DNA of 64,000 nucleotides from Nonomuraea basaltis (GTDB lineage: Bacteria; Actinomycetota; Actinomycetes; Streptosporangiales; Streptosporangiaceae). Position numbers and translations under genes: made by a program. This document shows positions 25,549 to 33,049 of the stretch, piece after piece. Within the stretch, counting starts at the first letter, position 1, and every line of letters starts with the position of its first letter. The notes beneath the pieces are model-generated. The model was not told where the DNA came from, did not search any database, and worked only from the letters and a program-made list of their open reading frames with translations. The stretch covers positions 1-64,000 of the forward strand of contig NZ_VCJS01000048.1 of assembly GCF_005893125.1 (NCBI RefSeq). The letters run 5' to 3'.

Positions 25549-25620
25549 TGGACGATACTGGGATTGAACCAGTGACCTCTTCCGTGTCAGGGAAGCGCTC
25601 TCCCGCTGAGCTAATCGTCC
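25549..25620 (-). tRNA. tRNA-Val (GAC)
   Basis: 72 nt folding as a standard cloverleaf: acceptor GGACGAT / ATCGTCC, anticodon stem CTTCC / GGAAG around CTGACAC (anticodon GAC at 25586-25588 on the complement), and T arm CTGG-TTCAATC-CCAG. No CCA is encoded. It is last in the four-tRNA transcript. Confidence 0.95.
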
Positions 25621-25639
25621 GTATTGAGTTGTTACTCAG

Positions 25640-25711
25640 AGCGGAAGACGGGATTCGAACCCGCGACCCTCACCTTGGCAAGGTGATGCTCTACCACTGA
25701 GCCACTTCCGC
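25640..25711 (-). tRNA. tRNA-Gly (GCC)
   Basis: 72 nt. Acceptor GCGGAAG / CTTCCGC, anticodon GCC within CACCT-TGCCAAG-GTG, T arm CGGG-TTCGAAT-CCCG. It is identical to the gene at 25847-25918, so the operon carries two copies of the same tRNA. Confidence 0.95.
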
Positions 25712-25760
25712 ATAGCGCTGCACTTACTTTAGCGGATCCTGGAGGGTCCGCCGGTCGCCG

Positions 25761-25831
25761 AGGTGGAGACGGGATTTGAACCCGTGTAGACGGCTTTGCA
25801 GGCCGCTGCCTCGCCTCTCGGCCACTCCACC
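25761..25831 (-). tRNA. tRNA-Cys (GCA)
   Basis: 71 nt. Acceptor GGTGGAG / CTCCACC, anticodon GCA within CGGCC-TGCAAAG-CCG, T arm CGGG-TTCAAAT-CCCG. It lies between the two identical tRNA-Gly genes. Confidence 0.95.
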
Positions 25832-25846
25832 AGGAGTTTGACTCCG

Positions 25847-25918
25847 AGCGGAAGACGGGATTCGAACCCGCGACCCTCACCTTGGCAAGGTGATGCTCTA
25901 CCACTGAGCCACTTCCGC
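25847..25918 (-). tRNA. tRNA-Gly (GCC), second copy
   Basis: 72 nt, identical to the gene at 25640-25711 and first in the transcript Gly-Cys-Gly-Val. The promoter should lie in 25919-26009. CCA is not encoded. Confidence 0.95.
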
Positions 25919-26009
25919 GTTAACCCCGCGCGACATGCGCCAGGCCACGGGAAAACCATATCGTCTCCGCGGAGTGCCCGTGTGCACTGAGCGGCCGGTG
26001 GGGCGAAAT

Positions 26010-28376
26010 TCAACCGACCATGCGTACGTCCTTCGCCATGACGAACATCACCCGGTGGCCGAGCTGGATCTGGTAGTAGCGGAGCTTGCCCGTAATCGTC
26101 ATGTGCTTGGACGGATTGAAGGTTTCCGCGGAGTAATAGGAGCCGGTGATCGTGTCGCCCACCGTGTACGTCTGCCCCGGCCCGATCTTGTACTGGAGCG
26201 GGACCAGGGGTTCATGCGAGGCCTGCGCGTGCGAGGCCGGCGTGTAGGTGGATTTTTCGGGGTACGCGCGGCCGTACACCTTGGTGTTGGGCCTCAAGGG
26301 CGTGACAAGCGGGCCCTTGGCGGGGACGGCGGTGGGGTTCGAGGGCGGGTTGTGGAACCAGGCCTTCTGGCCCAGGTACCAGATGGCCGTCCAGTCGCCC
26401 TGCCGGCCCGCGACGGCGAAACGCTGGCCCGTCGAGGCGCGCGCGGCGTGGTCGTACACGCTGTACGAGCTGGGCTTGCCCCCGTGCTTGCCGATGTCGC
26501 TGACCAGCGGGGCGGTCTCGCTCGGCGCCGTGTGCAGCCACACGGTGGCGGCGCCGTGCGGCGGGCAGGGCTTGCCGGCCTTGGCGGCGACGCAGCCGGT
26601 GAATCGGGGGCGGTTGGCGTTGTACGACGGGCGGATCATGACGGAGTCGCCGCCCTCCGCCGCCATGAGCGGCTTCTTCAGCAGGTCGAAGTAATGGGCC
26701 CAGTCCCAGTACGGGCCGGGGTCATTGTGCATGCCGGGGACGGCCTTAGGGGTGCTGCCCGGTACGTTGTCGTGGCCGAGGATGTGGGCACGATTGAGCG
26801 GGATGCCGTACTTGTCGGCCAGATACCTGACGAGCGTGGCCGACGATCGGTACATCGCCTCCGTGTACCACGTGCCGCCCTTGGCCAGGTAACCCTCGTG
26901 CTCGATGCCGATCGAACGGGTGTTGAAGTCCCAGTTGCCCGCGTGCCAGGCGATGTCATTCGTCGCCACGTGCTGGGCGACATGTCCGTCACGGGAGCGG
27001 ATCGTGTAGTGCCAGCTCACGTACTTCGGGTTGCGGACCATGGCGGGGATCCCCTGGTAGGTGCCCTCGGTGTCGTGGATGACGATGTAGTCGACGGATC
27101 GGGGGCGGATCAGGCGGTCGTGGTTGCCGTAGTCCTTGTTCTGGTTCTTGCCGCCGAAGCGTTCGTGGGCGGCGGGCATCCATTCGCAGGCTAGGGAGGC
27201 GGGGCATTCCACGGTCGTCGTGGTGTCGGGATCCGCGCCTGCGTTAGGGACCATGGTGGCGTCATTGGTCGCGCTGGCGTTAGGGACCATGGTGGCGTCA
27301 TTGGTCGCGCTGGCGTTAGGGACCATGCTGGCGTCAGGGGCCACGCTGGCGTCAGGGGCCACGCTGGCGTCAGGGGTCGCGCTGGCGTTGGGGACCGCGC
27401 TGGCGTCAGGGGTCGCGCTGGCGTTGGGGGCTGCACCAGTGTGGGAGGCATCGACGGCGCGAGGCTTTCCTTCAGCGGACAGGTGCGGGTCCACGCCGGT
27501 CTGTGCACCGATGTCGGCTGGCGCGTCAGTGCCGGTCTGGGTGTCGCTTGGCGGCGGCTCGGCAGGGGTGCCGTTCCCGGCGGTCTTCCAGGCGTCCGGG
27601 GCAGCGCCTGGCGGACGCAGATCCGGTATGGGGTCGAGCCGTACCTGGTGGCCGTCGTCGGTACGGCGCTCCATCCCCTCCCGGATCACCGTGAACACCT
27701 CGTCGGCGAACCCCCGCGCCGCGACCGGATCCTCCGCCCCCGAGTAGCGGGCGATCGCGTCGTACCAGCCGGCGGGGTCGGCGCTGGGACGGTTCTGGTA
27801 GGAGGCGAGGAGGGCGGCGCCGGCGCGGATGTTCGCCGCCGGATCGTCCCGCAGCCGGGCGGGCTCGGCACCGATCAGCCGCGCGGCCTCGGGGAGCGTC
27901 GTCCGTGGCGTCGCCTGCGAGATCCGCGGTGCCGAGCCCGGGGGAGGCGCGGCGAGCGCATGACGCATGGGGCGGGCCTCGTCCCCCCTGGCGTCCCCGA
28001 GTGCGTCGCCGAGCTCGTGACCGTGCGCATCCCCGGCGGCCCGCGTCTCGGCGGGGATCGTGTCGACCAGGTGCATCGGCCCGTAACCGCCGGCGGTGCT
28101 CGGCCGCCCTCCGTTCGCGTCCCAGCGGGACCCCAGATAGGCGACCCCGAGCAACACGCTCACCGGCACCCCATGCTCACGGGCGGCGGCGGCGAAATCA
28201 GCCTGCCGTCCAGAGCCGGCCGTCCCCGAGACGGCGGCTCGCTGCTCCCGAACGAGACCGCCCGCGCGTCCCGAGTCATCCTGTACTGCGGATCCGGCCA
28301 CGGACTCCGATGCGAGATCATCCCCCGGTGCGGTGAGCGCGCCGGCGGTCAAGATGGCGGCGAGCCAGAGCTGCAT
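26010..28376 (-). CDS. Secreted cell-wall hydrolase: lysozyme-like domain plus N-acetylmuramoyl-L-alanine amidase (amidase_2)
   Basis: A 788-residue exported protein. A short signal peptide (MQLWLAAILTAGALTA) is followed by a transglycosylase-like segment (about 55-245, VPVSVLLGVAYLGSRWDANGG and GYGPMHL). A long repeat linker of PDASA/PNASA hexapeptides comes next (about 310-385). An amidase_2 zinc domain follows (about 420-570): the zinc ligands are the His of VIHDTEGT, the His of ILGHDNVPG and the Asp of MHNDPGPYWDW. An SH3-like C-terminal part may bind the wall. It cleaves the bond between muramic acid and the stem peptide. GGGGAGA lies before the chosen ATG; a longer reading has no such site. 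Confidence 0.88.
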   Translation of the reverse strand: MQLWLAAILTAGALTAPGDDLASESVAGSAVQDDSGRAGGLVREQRAAVSGTAGSGRQADFAAAAREHGVPVSVLLGVAYLGSRWDANGGRPSTAGGYGPMHLVDTIPAETRAAGDAHGHELGDALGDARGDEARPMRHALAAPPPGSAPRISQATPRTTLPEAARLIGAEPARLRDDPAANIRAGAALLASYQNRPSADPAGWYDAIARYSGAEDPVAARGFADEVFTVIREGMERRTDDGHQVRLDPIPDLRPPGAAPDAWKTAGNGTPAEPPPSDTQTGTDAPADIGAQTGVDPHLSAEGKPRAVDASHTGAAPNASATPDASAVPNASATPDASVAPDASVAPDASMVPNASATNDATMVPNASATNDATMVPNAGADPDTTTTVECPASLACEWMPAAHERFGGKNQNKDYGNHDRLIRPRSVDYIVIHDTEGTYQGIPAMVRNPKYVSWHYTIRSRDGHVAQHVATNDIAWHAGNWDFNTRSIGIEHEGYLAKGGTWYTEAMYRSSATLVRYLADKYGIPLNRAHILGHDNVPGSTPKAVPGMHNDPGPYWDWAHYFDLLKKPLMAAEGGDSVMIRPSYNANRPRFTGCVAAKAGKPCPPHGAATVWLHTAPSETAPLVSDIGKHGGKPSSYSVYDHAARASTGQRFAVAGRQGDWTAIWYLGQKAWFHNPPSNPTAVPAKGPLVTPLRPNTKVYGRAYPEKSTYTPASHAQASHEPLVPLQYKIGPGQTYTVGDTITGSYYSAETFNPSKHMTITGKLRYYQIQLGHRVMFVMAKDVRMVG
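27241..27436. repeat. Coding minisatellite (18-bp units, 36-bp higher-order unit)
   Basis: Eleven or so 18-bp units encode Pro/Ala-rich hexapeptides (PNASAT, PDASVA and variants) in the amidase linker. The first two 36-bp units (27241-27276 and 27277-27312) are identical, showing recent expansion. The array is likely to vary in length between strains. Confidence 0.85.
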
Positions 28377-28546
28377 GGCATCTCCCCGTAACGTCACGAC
28401 GTGATTACCCACCGTAACTGTTCTCTGAAAGGGATGTGACAGACGGGGTGGATGATGCACATGAGATCAGTCGAATCAGCGGCGAAATCGGCATCCCAGT
28501 CATCCGGCGCGAGATGCTCGGCCGGCCGCCGATGGAGGGGGCATCG

Positions 28547-28592
28547 GCGATCTCATCCCGACTTCTGAGATCGCTGTGTCATGGCGATCTCA
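28547..28592. repeat. Three copies of GCGATCTCA in direct and inverted order
   Basis: GCGATCTCA at 28547-28555 and 28584-28592, with the inverted copy TGAGATCGC at 28566-28574. The first pair forms a 9-bp inverted repeat with a 10-bp spacer. It lies in the promoter region between the divergent amidase and the small gene before glmS. It could be a regulator site or a weak hairpin. Confidence 0.5.
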
Positions 28593-28640
28593 GTCAAAAA
28601 ACACCCACCAGGGCGCGTCAGTCAAAGGTTGGCGTTAATT

Positions 28641-28660
28641 CCTGCCCGATATCGGGCAGG
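28641..28660. promoter_or_regulatory. Perfect 20-bp palindrome before the glmS operon
   Basis: CCTGCCCGATATCGGGCAGG is a complete palindrome ending eight bases before the GTG at 28669. It is flanked on both sides by TTGGCG (28629-28634 and 28664). A dimeric regulator bound here would block transcription or translation initiation. As RNA it would fold into a hairpin with little loop, so a DNA operator is the better reading. Confidence 0.6.
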
Positions 28661-28668
28661 ATGTTGGC

Positions 28669-28977
28669 GTGTCTCGTTCCAGAGCCGTAGTGTCCTCCTC
28701 TGTGTCCACGGCACGCCATCCCTACGAAGATCTCATCGCCCACCTCACCAGGACGAGCCCGCTCGATCCCGGCGAGGCGGCCCGCGTGGTCGCCGATGTG
28801 CTGGCGTACTTCTCCGAGTCCGTCGAGGAGTTCGTACGCCGCCGCCACGGCGAGCTGAAGACTCGCGGCCACACCAACGACGAGATCTTCCCCAGGATCG
28901 CCGCCGAATTACGCGGCCGCCGGGTGGCCGCGCCAGAGCTGTCGCTCCGACAGCTACGCAGGATCGTCTACGGATAA
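28669..28977 (+). CDS. Conserved small protein of unknown function upstream of glmS
   Basis: A 102-residue protein, mostly helical: HPYEDLIAHLTRTSPLDPGEAARVV, VLAYFSESVEEFVRRRHGEL, NDEIFPRIAAELRGRRVA and LSLRQLRRIVYG. The end looks like a helix-turn-helix but matches no family that I can name. Possible GTG starts are at 28669, 28690 and 28702. The first lies next to the palindrome and the sequence becomes conserved-looking from HPYEDL. The stop is 14 bp before glmS, with the glmS ribosome-binding site between them, so the two are probably co-transcribed. A regulator or partner of amino-sugar synthesis is possible but unproven. Confidence 0.6.
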   Translation: MSRSRAVVSSSVSTARHPYEDLIAHLTRTSPLDPGEAARVVADVLAYFSESVEEFVRRRHGELKTRGHTNDEIFPRIAAELRGRRVAAPELSLRQLRRIVYG

Positions 28978-28991
28978 CAGAGGAGACCTCG

Positions 28992-30812
28992 ATGTGCGGA
29001 ATCGTGGCCTACGTCGGCCCCAAGGACGCCGCGCCCATCCTGCTGGAGGGCCTGCAGCGGCTTGAATACCGGGGCTACGACTCGGCCGGGGTCGTGGTGT
29101 CCAACAAGGGGCTGAAACTACGCAAGGTCAAGGGCCGGGTGGCTGACCTGGCCAAGGTCGTGCCGGTCAGGTTCAAGGGCGGCCTCGGCATCGGGCACAC
29201 CCGGTGGGCCACGCACGGCGTGCCCAGCGACGAGAACGCCCACCCGCACCTGTCGGCGGACCAGCGCATCGCAGTCGTGCACAACGGCATCATCGAGAAC
29301 GCCGACGAGCTGCGCGCCAAGCTGGCGGCCGACGGCGTCCAGTTCGCCTCGGAGACCGACACCGAGGTGCTCGCCCACATGATCGCCCACGCCGTCGACG
29401 AGAACGACTCGCTCGAGGAGGCGGTCAGGAAGACGCTCAAGAGCATCGTCGGCACGTACGGCATCGCGGTCATCGACGCCGAGCGGCCCGGCGAGGTGGT
29501 CGTGGCGCGCAACGGCAGCCCGATCGTGCTCGGCATCGGCGAGAAGGAGATGTTCGCCGCGTCCGACGTGGCCGCCCTGGTCCGCTACACGCGCCAGGTC
29601 GTGCACCTGGAGGACGGCGAGCTGGCCGTGCTCAAGGCCGACGGCTTCCACACCTTCGCCAGCGACGCGCGCGAGACGGCCAAGCAGCCGCTGACCGTCG
29701 ACTGGGACGCCGGCCACTACGACTCCGGCGGCTACGAGCACTACCTGCTCAAGGAGATCTCCGAGCAGCCCGAGACGATCACCCGTACCATGAGCGGCCG
29801 GCTCGACGAGCGCTTCCACGTCGCGCACCTCGGCGGGCTCAACATGGACGCCCGCGAGACCCGCTCGTTCCGCCAGGTGAAGATCATCGGGTGCGGGTCC
29901 GCCTACTACTCAGGGCAGATCGGTGCGCAGCTCATCGAGGAGCTGGCGCGCATCCCGGCCGACGCCGAGCCGGCCAGCGAGTTCCGCTACCGCAACCCGG
30001 TCGTCGACCCCGACACGCTCTACGTGGCGATCAGCCAGTCGGGGGAGACGTACGACACGCTCGCCGCCGTACAGGAGCTCAAGCGCAAGGGTGGCCGGGT
30101 CATCGGCATCGTCAACGCCGTGGGCAGCGCCATCGCCCGCGAGGTGGACGGCGGCATCTACCTGCACGCGGGACCCGAGGTCTCGGTGGCCTCGACCAAG
30201 GCGTTCAGCTCGACCGCGGTGGCGTTCGCGCTGCTCGCGCTGCACCTGGGCCGGGTGCGCGACCTGTCGCCGGCCGACGGGCGGCGCATCGTCGCGGGCC
30301 TGCGCCGGCTGCCCGGGCAGATCGAGGACATCCTCTCCCAGGGCGACAAGATCGCCGAGCTGGCGCGGAAGTACGCCGATCACGCGAGCATGATGTTCGT
30401 CGGCCGCGTACGCGGCTACCCGGTGGCCAGGGAGGGCGCGCAGAAGCTCAAGGAGATCTCGTACGTGCACGCCGAGGCGTACCCGGCCAGCGAGCTCAAG
30501 CACGGCCCGCTCGCGCTGATCGGCCCCGACATGCCGACGGTCGCGATCGTCCCCGACGACGAGCTGCTCGACAAGAACCTCACCACGCTCGGTGAGATCC
30601 GCGCCCGCGGCGGCCGGGTCCTCATGGTCGGGCACCGCGAGCCCGACGCCAAGCTGGCCGACGACGTGATCGTGATCCCCAAGAACGAGATCGAGCTCGA
30701 CCCGATCCTGCTCACGATCCCGCTCCAGCTGCTCGCCTACCACGCCGCGGTCGCGCTCGGCCGCGACGTGGACAAGCCGCGCAATCTTGCCAAGAGCGTT
30801 ACGGTCGAGTAA
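28992..30812 (+). CDS. glmS: Glutamine--fructose-6-phosphate aminotransferase (isomerizing)
   Basis: A 606-residue enzyme making glucosamine-6-phosphate from fructose-6-phosphate and glutamine, the first step to UDP-GlcNAc and peptidoglycan. The N-terminal Ntn-amidotransferase domain begins MCGIVAYVG with the nucleophile Cys2, then LEGLQRLEYRGYDSAG and GIGHTRWATHG. Two SIS sugar-isomerase domains follow (about 280-420 and 455-590: ISQSGETYDTL, SVASTKAFSS, ASELKHGPLALI). The C-terminus NLAKSVTVE is diagnostic. GAGGAGA precedes the ATG. No glmS ribozyme is seen upstream. Confidence 0.96.
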   Translation: MCGIVAYVGPKDAAPILLEGLQRLEYRGYDSAGVVVSNKGLKLRKVKGRVADLAKVVPVRFKGGLGIGHTRWATHGVPSDENAHPHLSADQRIAVVHNGIIENADELRAKLAADGVQFASETDTEVLAHMIAHAVDENDSLEEAVRKTLKSIVGTYGIAVIDAERPGEVVVARNGSPIVLGIGEKEMFAASDVAALVRYTRQVVHLEDGELAVLKADGFHTFASDARETAKQPLTVDWDAGHYDSGGYEHYLLKEISEQPETITRTMSGRLDERFHVAHLGGLNMDARETRSFRQVKIIGCGSAYYSGQIGAQLIEELARIPADAEPASEFRYRNPVVDPDTLYVAISQSGETYDTLAAVQELKRKGGRVIGIVNAVGSAIAREVDGGIYLHAGPEVSVASTKAFSSTAVAFALLALHLGRVRDLSPADGRRIVAGLRRLPGQIEDILSQGDKIAELARKYADHASMMFVGRVRGYPVAREGAQKLKEISYVHAEAYPASELKHGPLALIGPDMPTVAIVPDDELLDKNLTTLGEIRARGGRVLMVGHREPDAKLADDVIVIPKNEIELDPILLTIPLQLLAYHAAVALGRDVDKPRNLAKSVTVE

Positions 30813-30872
30813 TTGATGGCTAATTCCGCCGCAAACCTCGTTATCCCGCTGCGGACGACATAAATTCGATAT

Positions 30873-31655
30873 GTGCGGCAGTTCGACCAACAGCGGCCCA
30901 ATCTCGCACGCATGTACGACTACATGCTCGGCGGGAAGGACAACTTCGCGGTCGACCGCCAGGCCATCGACCAGCTCGCGGAGCTGATCCCGGAGGCGGT
31001 CCCGCTGGCCCGCGCCAACCGGGCCTTCCTCCAGCGTGCCGTGCGCTACGTGGCCGCCGCCGGTGTCCGCCAGTTTCTCGACCTGGGCAGCGGGCTGCCG
31101 ACCCAGGGCAGCGCACACGAGGTCGCTCCCGAGGCCCGGGTCGTCTACGTCGATCACGACCCCGTCGTGGCCGCACACGCGAGAGCCCTGCTCGGCGGAG
31201 CTCGAGGTTCGGGCAGGGCTGTTTGCGTCGAGGCCGACTTCCTCGACGCCGACGACGTGCTGGACCAGGCCGGGAGGTTCCTCGACCTGGACCGGCCGGT
31301 CGGGGTGCTCCTGGTGTCGATCCTGCACTTCGTGCCCGACTCGGCGCGGCCGCAGCAGGCGGTGGCCGCGTTCCGCGCGCGGGTGGCGCCGGGCAGCTAC
31401 CTGGTGATCAGCCACGCCACCACGCTGGGGCGGCTGGAGGACGAGGAGCGGGCCAGGGGCGTCTCCCGCGGCTCTGCCACGAACGGCGGCGCGGACCGCA
31501 CGCCCGCCGAGATCCGCGCGTTCTTCGGTGACTTCCCGCTGGATCCGCCGGGGCTCGTGCAGGCCGTCGACTGGCGGCCCGACCGGCCCAAACTCGTGGG
31601 GGACTGGTCATTGCCGTCGTCGCTCATGGCAGGGGTCGCGAAAAAAGCATCCTGA
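30873..31655 (+). CDS. SAM-dependent methyltransferase, DUF574 family
   Basis: A 260-residue protein of the actinobacterial DUF574 (Methyltransf_19) family. It begins with the diagnostic NLARMYDYMLGGKDNFAVDRQA. The SAM-binding motif I is FLDLGSGLPTQGSAHEVA (about 68-85), VVYVDHDPVV is motif II and the ADFLDADDVL acidic loop follows. Substrates of the family are mostly unknown. The GTG has no ribosome-binding site, and CATAAATT a few bases upstream could be a -10 element of a leaderless message. It is monocistronic. Confidence 0.88.
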   Translation: MRQFDQQRPNLARMYDYMLGGKDNFAVDRQAIDQLAELIPEAVPLARANRAFLQRAVRYVAAAGVRQFLDLGSGLPTQGSAHEVAPEARVVYVDHDPVVAAHARALLGGARGSGRAVCVEADFLDADDVLDQAGRFLDLDRPVGVLLVSILHFVPDSARPQQAVAAFRARVAPGSYLVISHATTLGRLEDEERARGVSRGSATNGGADRTPAEIRAFFGDFPLDPPGLVQAVDWRPDRPKLVGDWSLPSSLMAGVAKKAS

Positions 31656-31788
31656 CCATTTCGATCACCCTTTGATCGAATAAATCACGACATTTCGGGA
31701 GTACCGCCTCGGGGTAAATGTGTATCTCTGCGTAATGTGTCAATAACTTGAAGTAATGGGGGTACGCGAGGTTCGGGGGAGAGGCAAC

Positions 31789-32736
31789 ATGCGCCGTCGG
31801 CGGTTCTTCGCATGGGGGCTGGGCGTGGCCGCATGTGCGGCCGGGTGCGGCACGGAGCGCGTCACCACCGGCACGGCGGGGATGCGTGCCAAGTTCCTGA
31901 TCAACCCCGGCGGGGCCCGCTGGAGCCGGGTCGGGCAGGCGTTCGTCAGCGCGGCCCGCGCGTCCGGGTACGAAACAGGCATCGGCACGAGGATCACCGT
32001 GACCGGCCTGCCCGCGCTGGCCGCGGCCGAGCTGAACAACGGCCAGACGCTCCTCGACTCCGCCACCCCGCTGTCCAGGCTGGCCGGCGACGTCGAGGTC
32101 GTGGTCGTGCCCGCGAACTCGCGCTTCAAGGACTTCGACGAGTTCGGCGCCCACCTGCTCACCCGCCCCGGCCAGACGCTGCTGGCGGGCGGCCCCCAGG
32201 GGGAGCCCGACCACCTGCTGTTCGGCCTGATCGCCAAGGGGCTCGGCGCCGACACCAGGCAGGTCGACTACACCGGCTACCCCAGCAGCAGGGAGGCCGT
32301 CATCGCGCTGCTGTCGGGCAAGGCCGCGGCCGCCGCCGGCCTGCTCGGCGACTGGCGCGCGAGCATCCGCCAGCGCCGGGTGCGGGCGCTGGCGGTCTCC
32401 TCGGCCGGCCGGGTGCCCGGTCTCGACGTGCCGACGCTGCTGGAGTGCGGCGTACGCGTCGACTTCGCCGACTGGAGCGCGGCCTTCGGCCCCGACGGCA
32501 TGCCGGACGAGAGCCGCGAGCCGGCCATCCGCATGTGCGAGGAGGTGACCGGCTCGCCCGGCTGGCGGGCCGCCTGCCGCGCCGCCGGGTGGGTCTCGAT
32601 CCCGCTCAGCGGCGACGACTTCGAGCTGTGGCTCGGCACCGAGGTCGAGCGCATCCGTGCCGTGCTGCGGGACTTCGGACTGCTCGACACGATCAAATCC
32701 ACAACATGCGGTGCCGGTTGCGGAAACGGCCACTAG
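31789..32736 (+). CDS. TctC/Bug-type solute-binding lipoprotein
   Basis: A 315-residue lipoprotein (MRRRRFFAWGLGVAACAAGCGT, lipidated Cys near residue 20). The mature part resembles the substrate receptors of tripartite tricarboxylate transporters: FLINPGGARWSRVGQAF, then LLAGGPQGEPDHLLFGLIAKGLG and GKAAAAAGLLGDWR. The usual TctA/TctB membrane partners are not nearby, so it may be an orphan sensor or receptor. GGGGGAGAGGC lies before the ATG at 31789. An ATG 11 codons upstream gives an odd N-terminus. Confidence 0.72.
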   Translation: MRRRRFFAWGLGVAACAAGCGTERVTTGTAGMRAKFLINPGGARWSRVGQAFVSAARASGYETGIGTRITVTGLPALAAAELNNGQTLLDSATPLSRLAGDVEVVVVPANSRFKDFDEFGAHLLTRPGQTLLAGGPQGEPDHLLFGLIAKGLGADTRQVDYTGYPSSREAVIALLSGKAAAAAGLLGDWRASIRQRRVRALAVSSAGRVPGLDVPTLLECGVRVDFADWSAAFGPDGMPDESREPAIRMCEEVTGSPGWRAACRAAGWVSIPLSGDDFELWLGTEVERIRAVLRDFGLLDTIKSTTCGAGCGNGH

Positions 32737-32744
32737 ATGTAGGA

Positions 32745-32926
32745 TCCTGCTCGTCGCTGGTTCGCCTCCCCGGAGGCGGAGCAAAAGGGAACCCGGTGCG
32801 ATTCCGGGGCTGCCCCGCAGCGGTGAGCGGGAACGACCGCCGTCATGTGCACTGGAGCGATCTGGGAAGCGACGGCCAGTAGGAGCTGTTGAGCGCGCCC
32901 GCGAGCCCGAAGACCTGCCGGCGACA
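32745..32926 (+). promoter_or_regulatory. Cobalamin (B12) riboswitch
   Basis: The order of conserved elements matches the B12 aptamer. An A-rich GGGAACCCGGTGCGATTCCGG leads into the CCCGCAGCGGTGAGC junction. GCACTGGAGCGATCTGGGAAG is followed by GGCCAGTAGGAG. The closing GCGAGCCCGAAGACCTGCC is the B12 box region. It sits 120 bases before nrdA. In other actinobacteria the same element switches off class Ia nrdAB when B12 is present and the B12-dependent class II enzyme can work; no nrdJ is in this window. A strong hairpin (32925-32948) follows the aptamer directly. Confidence 0.88.
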
Positions 32927-32999
32927 TGCCGGGCCACGGCCCGGCATGAAGTGTCCATGGCCTCGAGGGAGGGTCAGGGAGCTACGGGGCCCATGCCAC

Positions 33000-33049
33000 C
33001 GTGCTCTCGCGTGCCCTCACTGGGGAAGATCTCGCGAGGAGAGAGCACG
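33000..33049 (+). promoter_or_regulatory. Probable riboswitch expression platform masking the nrdA start
   Basis: CGTGCTCTC (33000-33008) is exactly complementary to GAGAGCACG (33041-33049). The right arm covers the end of the ribosome-binding site (GAGGAGAG) and the first base of the GTG start. A stem here would block translation. Together with the hairpin CATGCCGGGCC / GGCCCGGCATG at 32925-32948 it could be the part that responds to B12 binding. The mechanism is inferred. Confidence 0.5.

Noticed and set aside
27241..27436. Repeat array considered as CRISPR
   Set aside because: Units are contiguous 18/36-bp tandem repeats in frame with a coding linker, without spacers and without cas genes.
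28976..28992. glmS ribozyme/riboswitch
   Set aside because: Only 14 bases separate glmS from the upstream gene and none of the ribozyme core is visible. Such elements are found mainly in Firmicutes.
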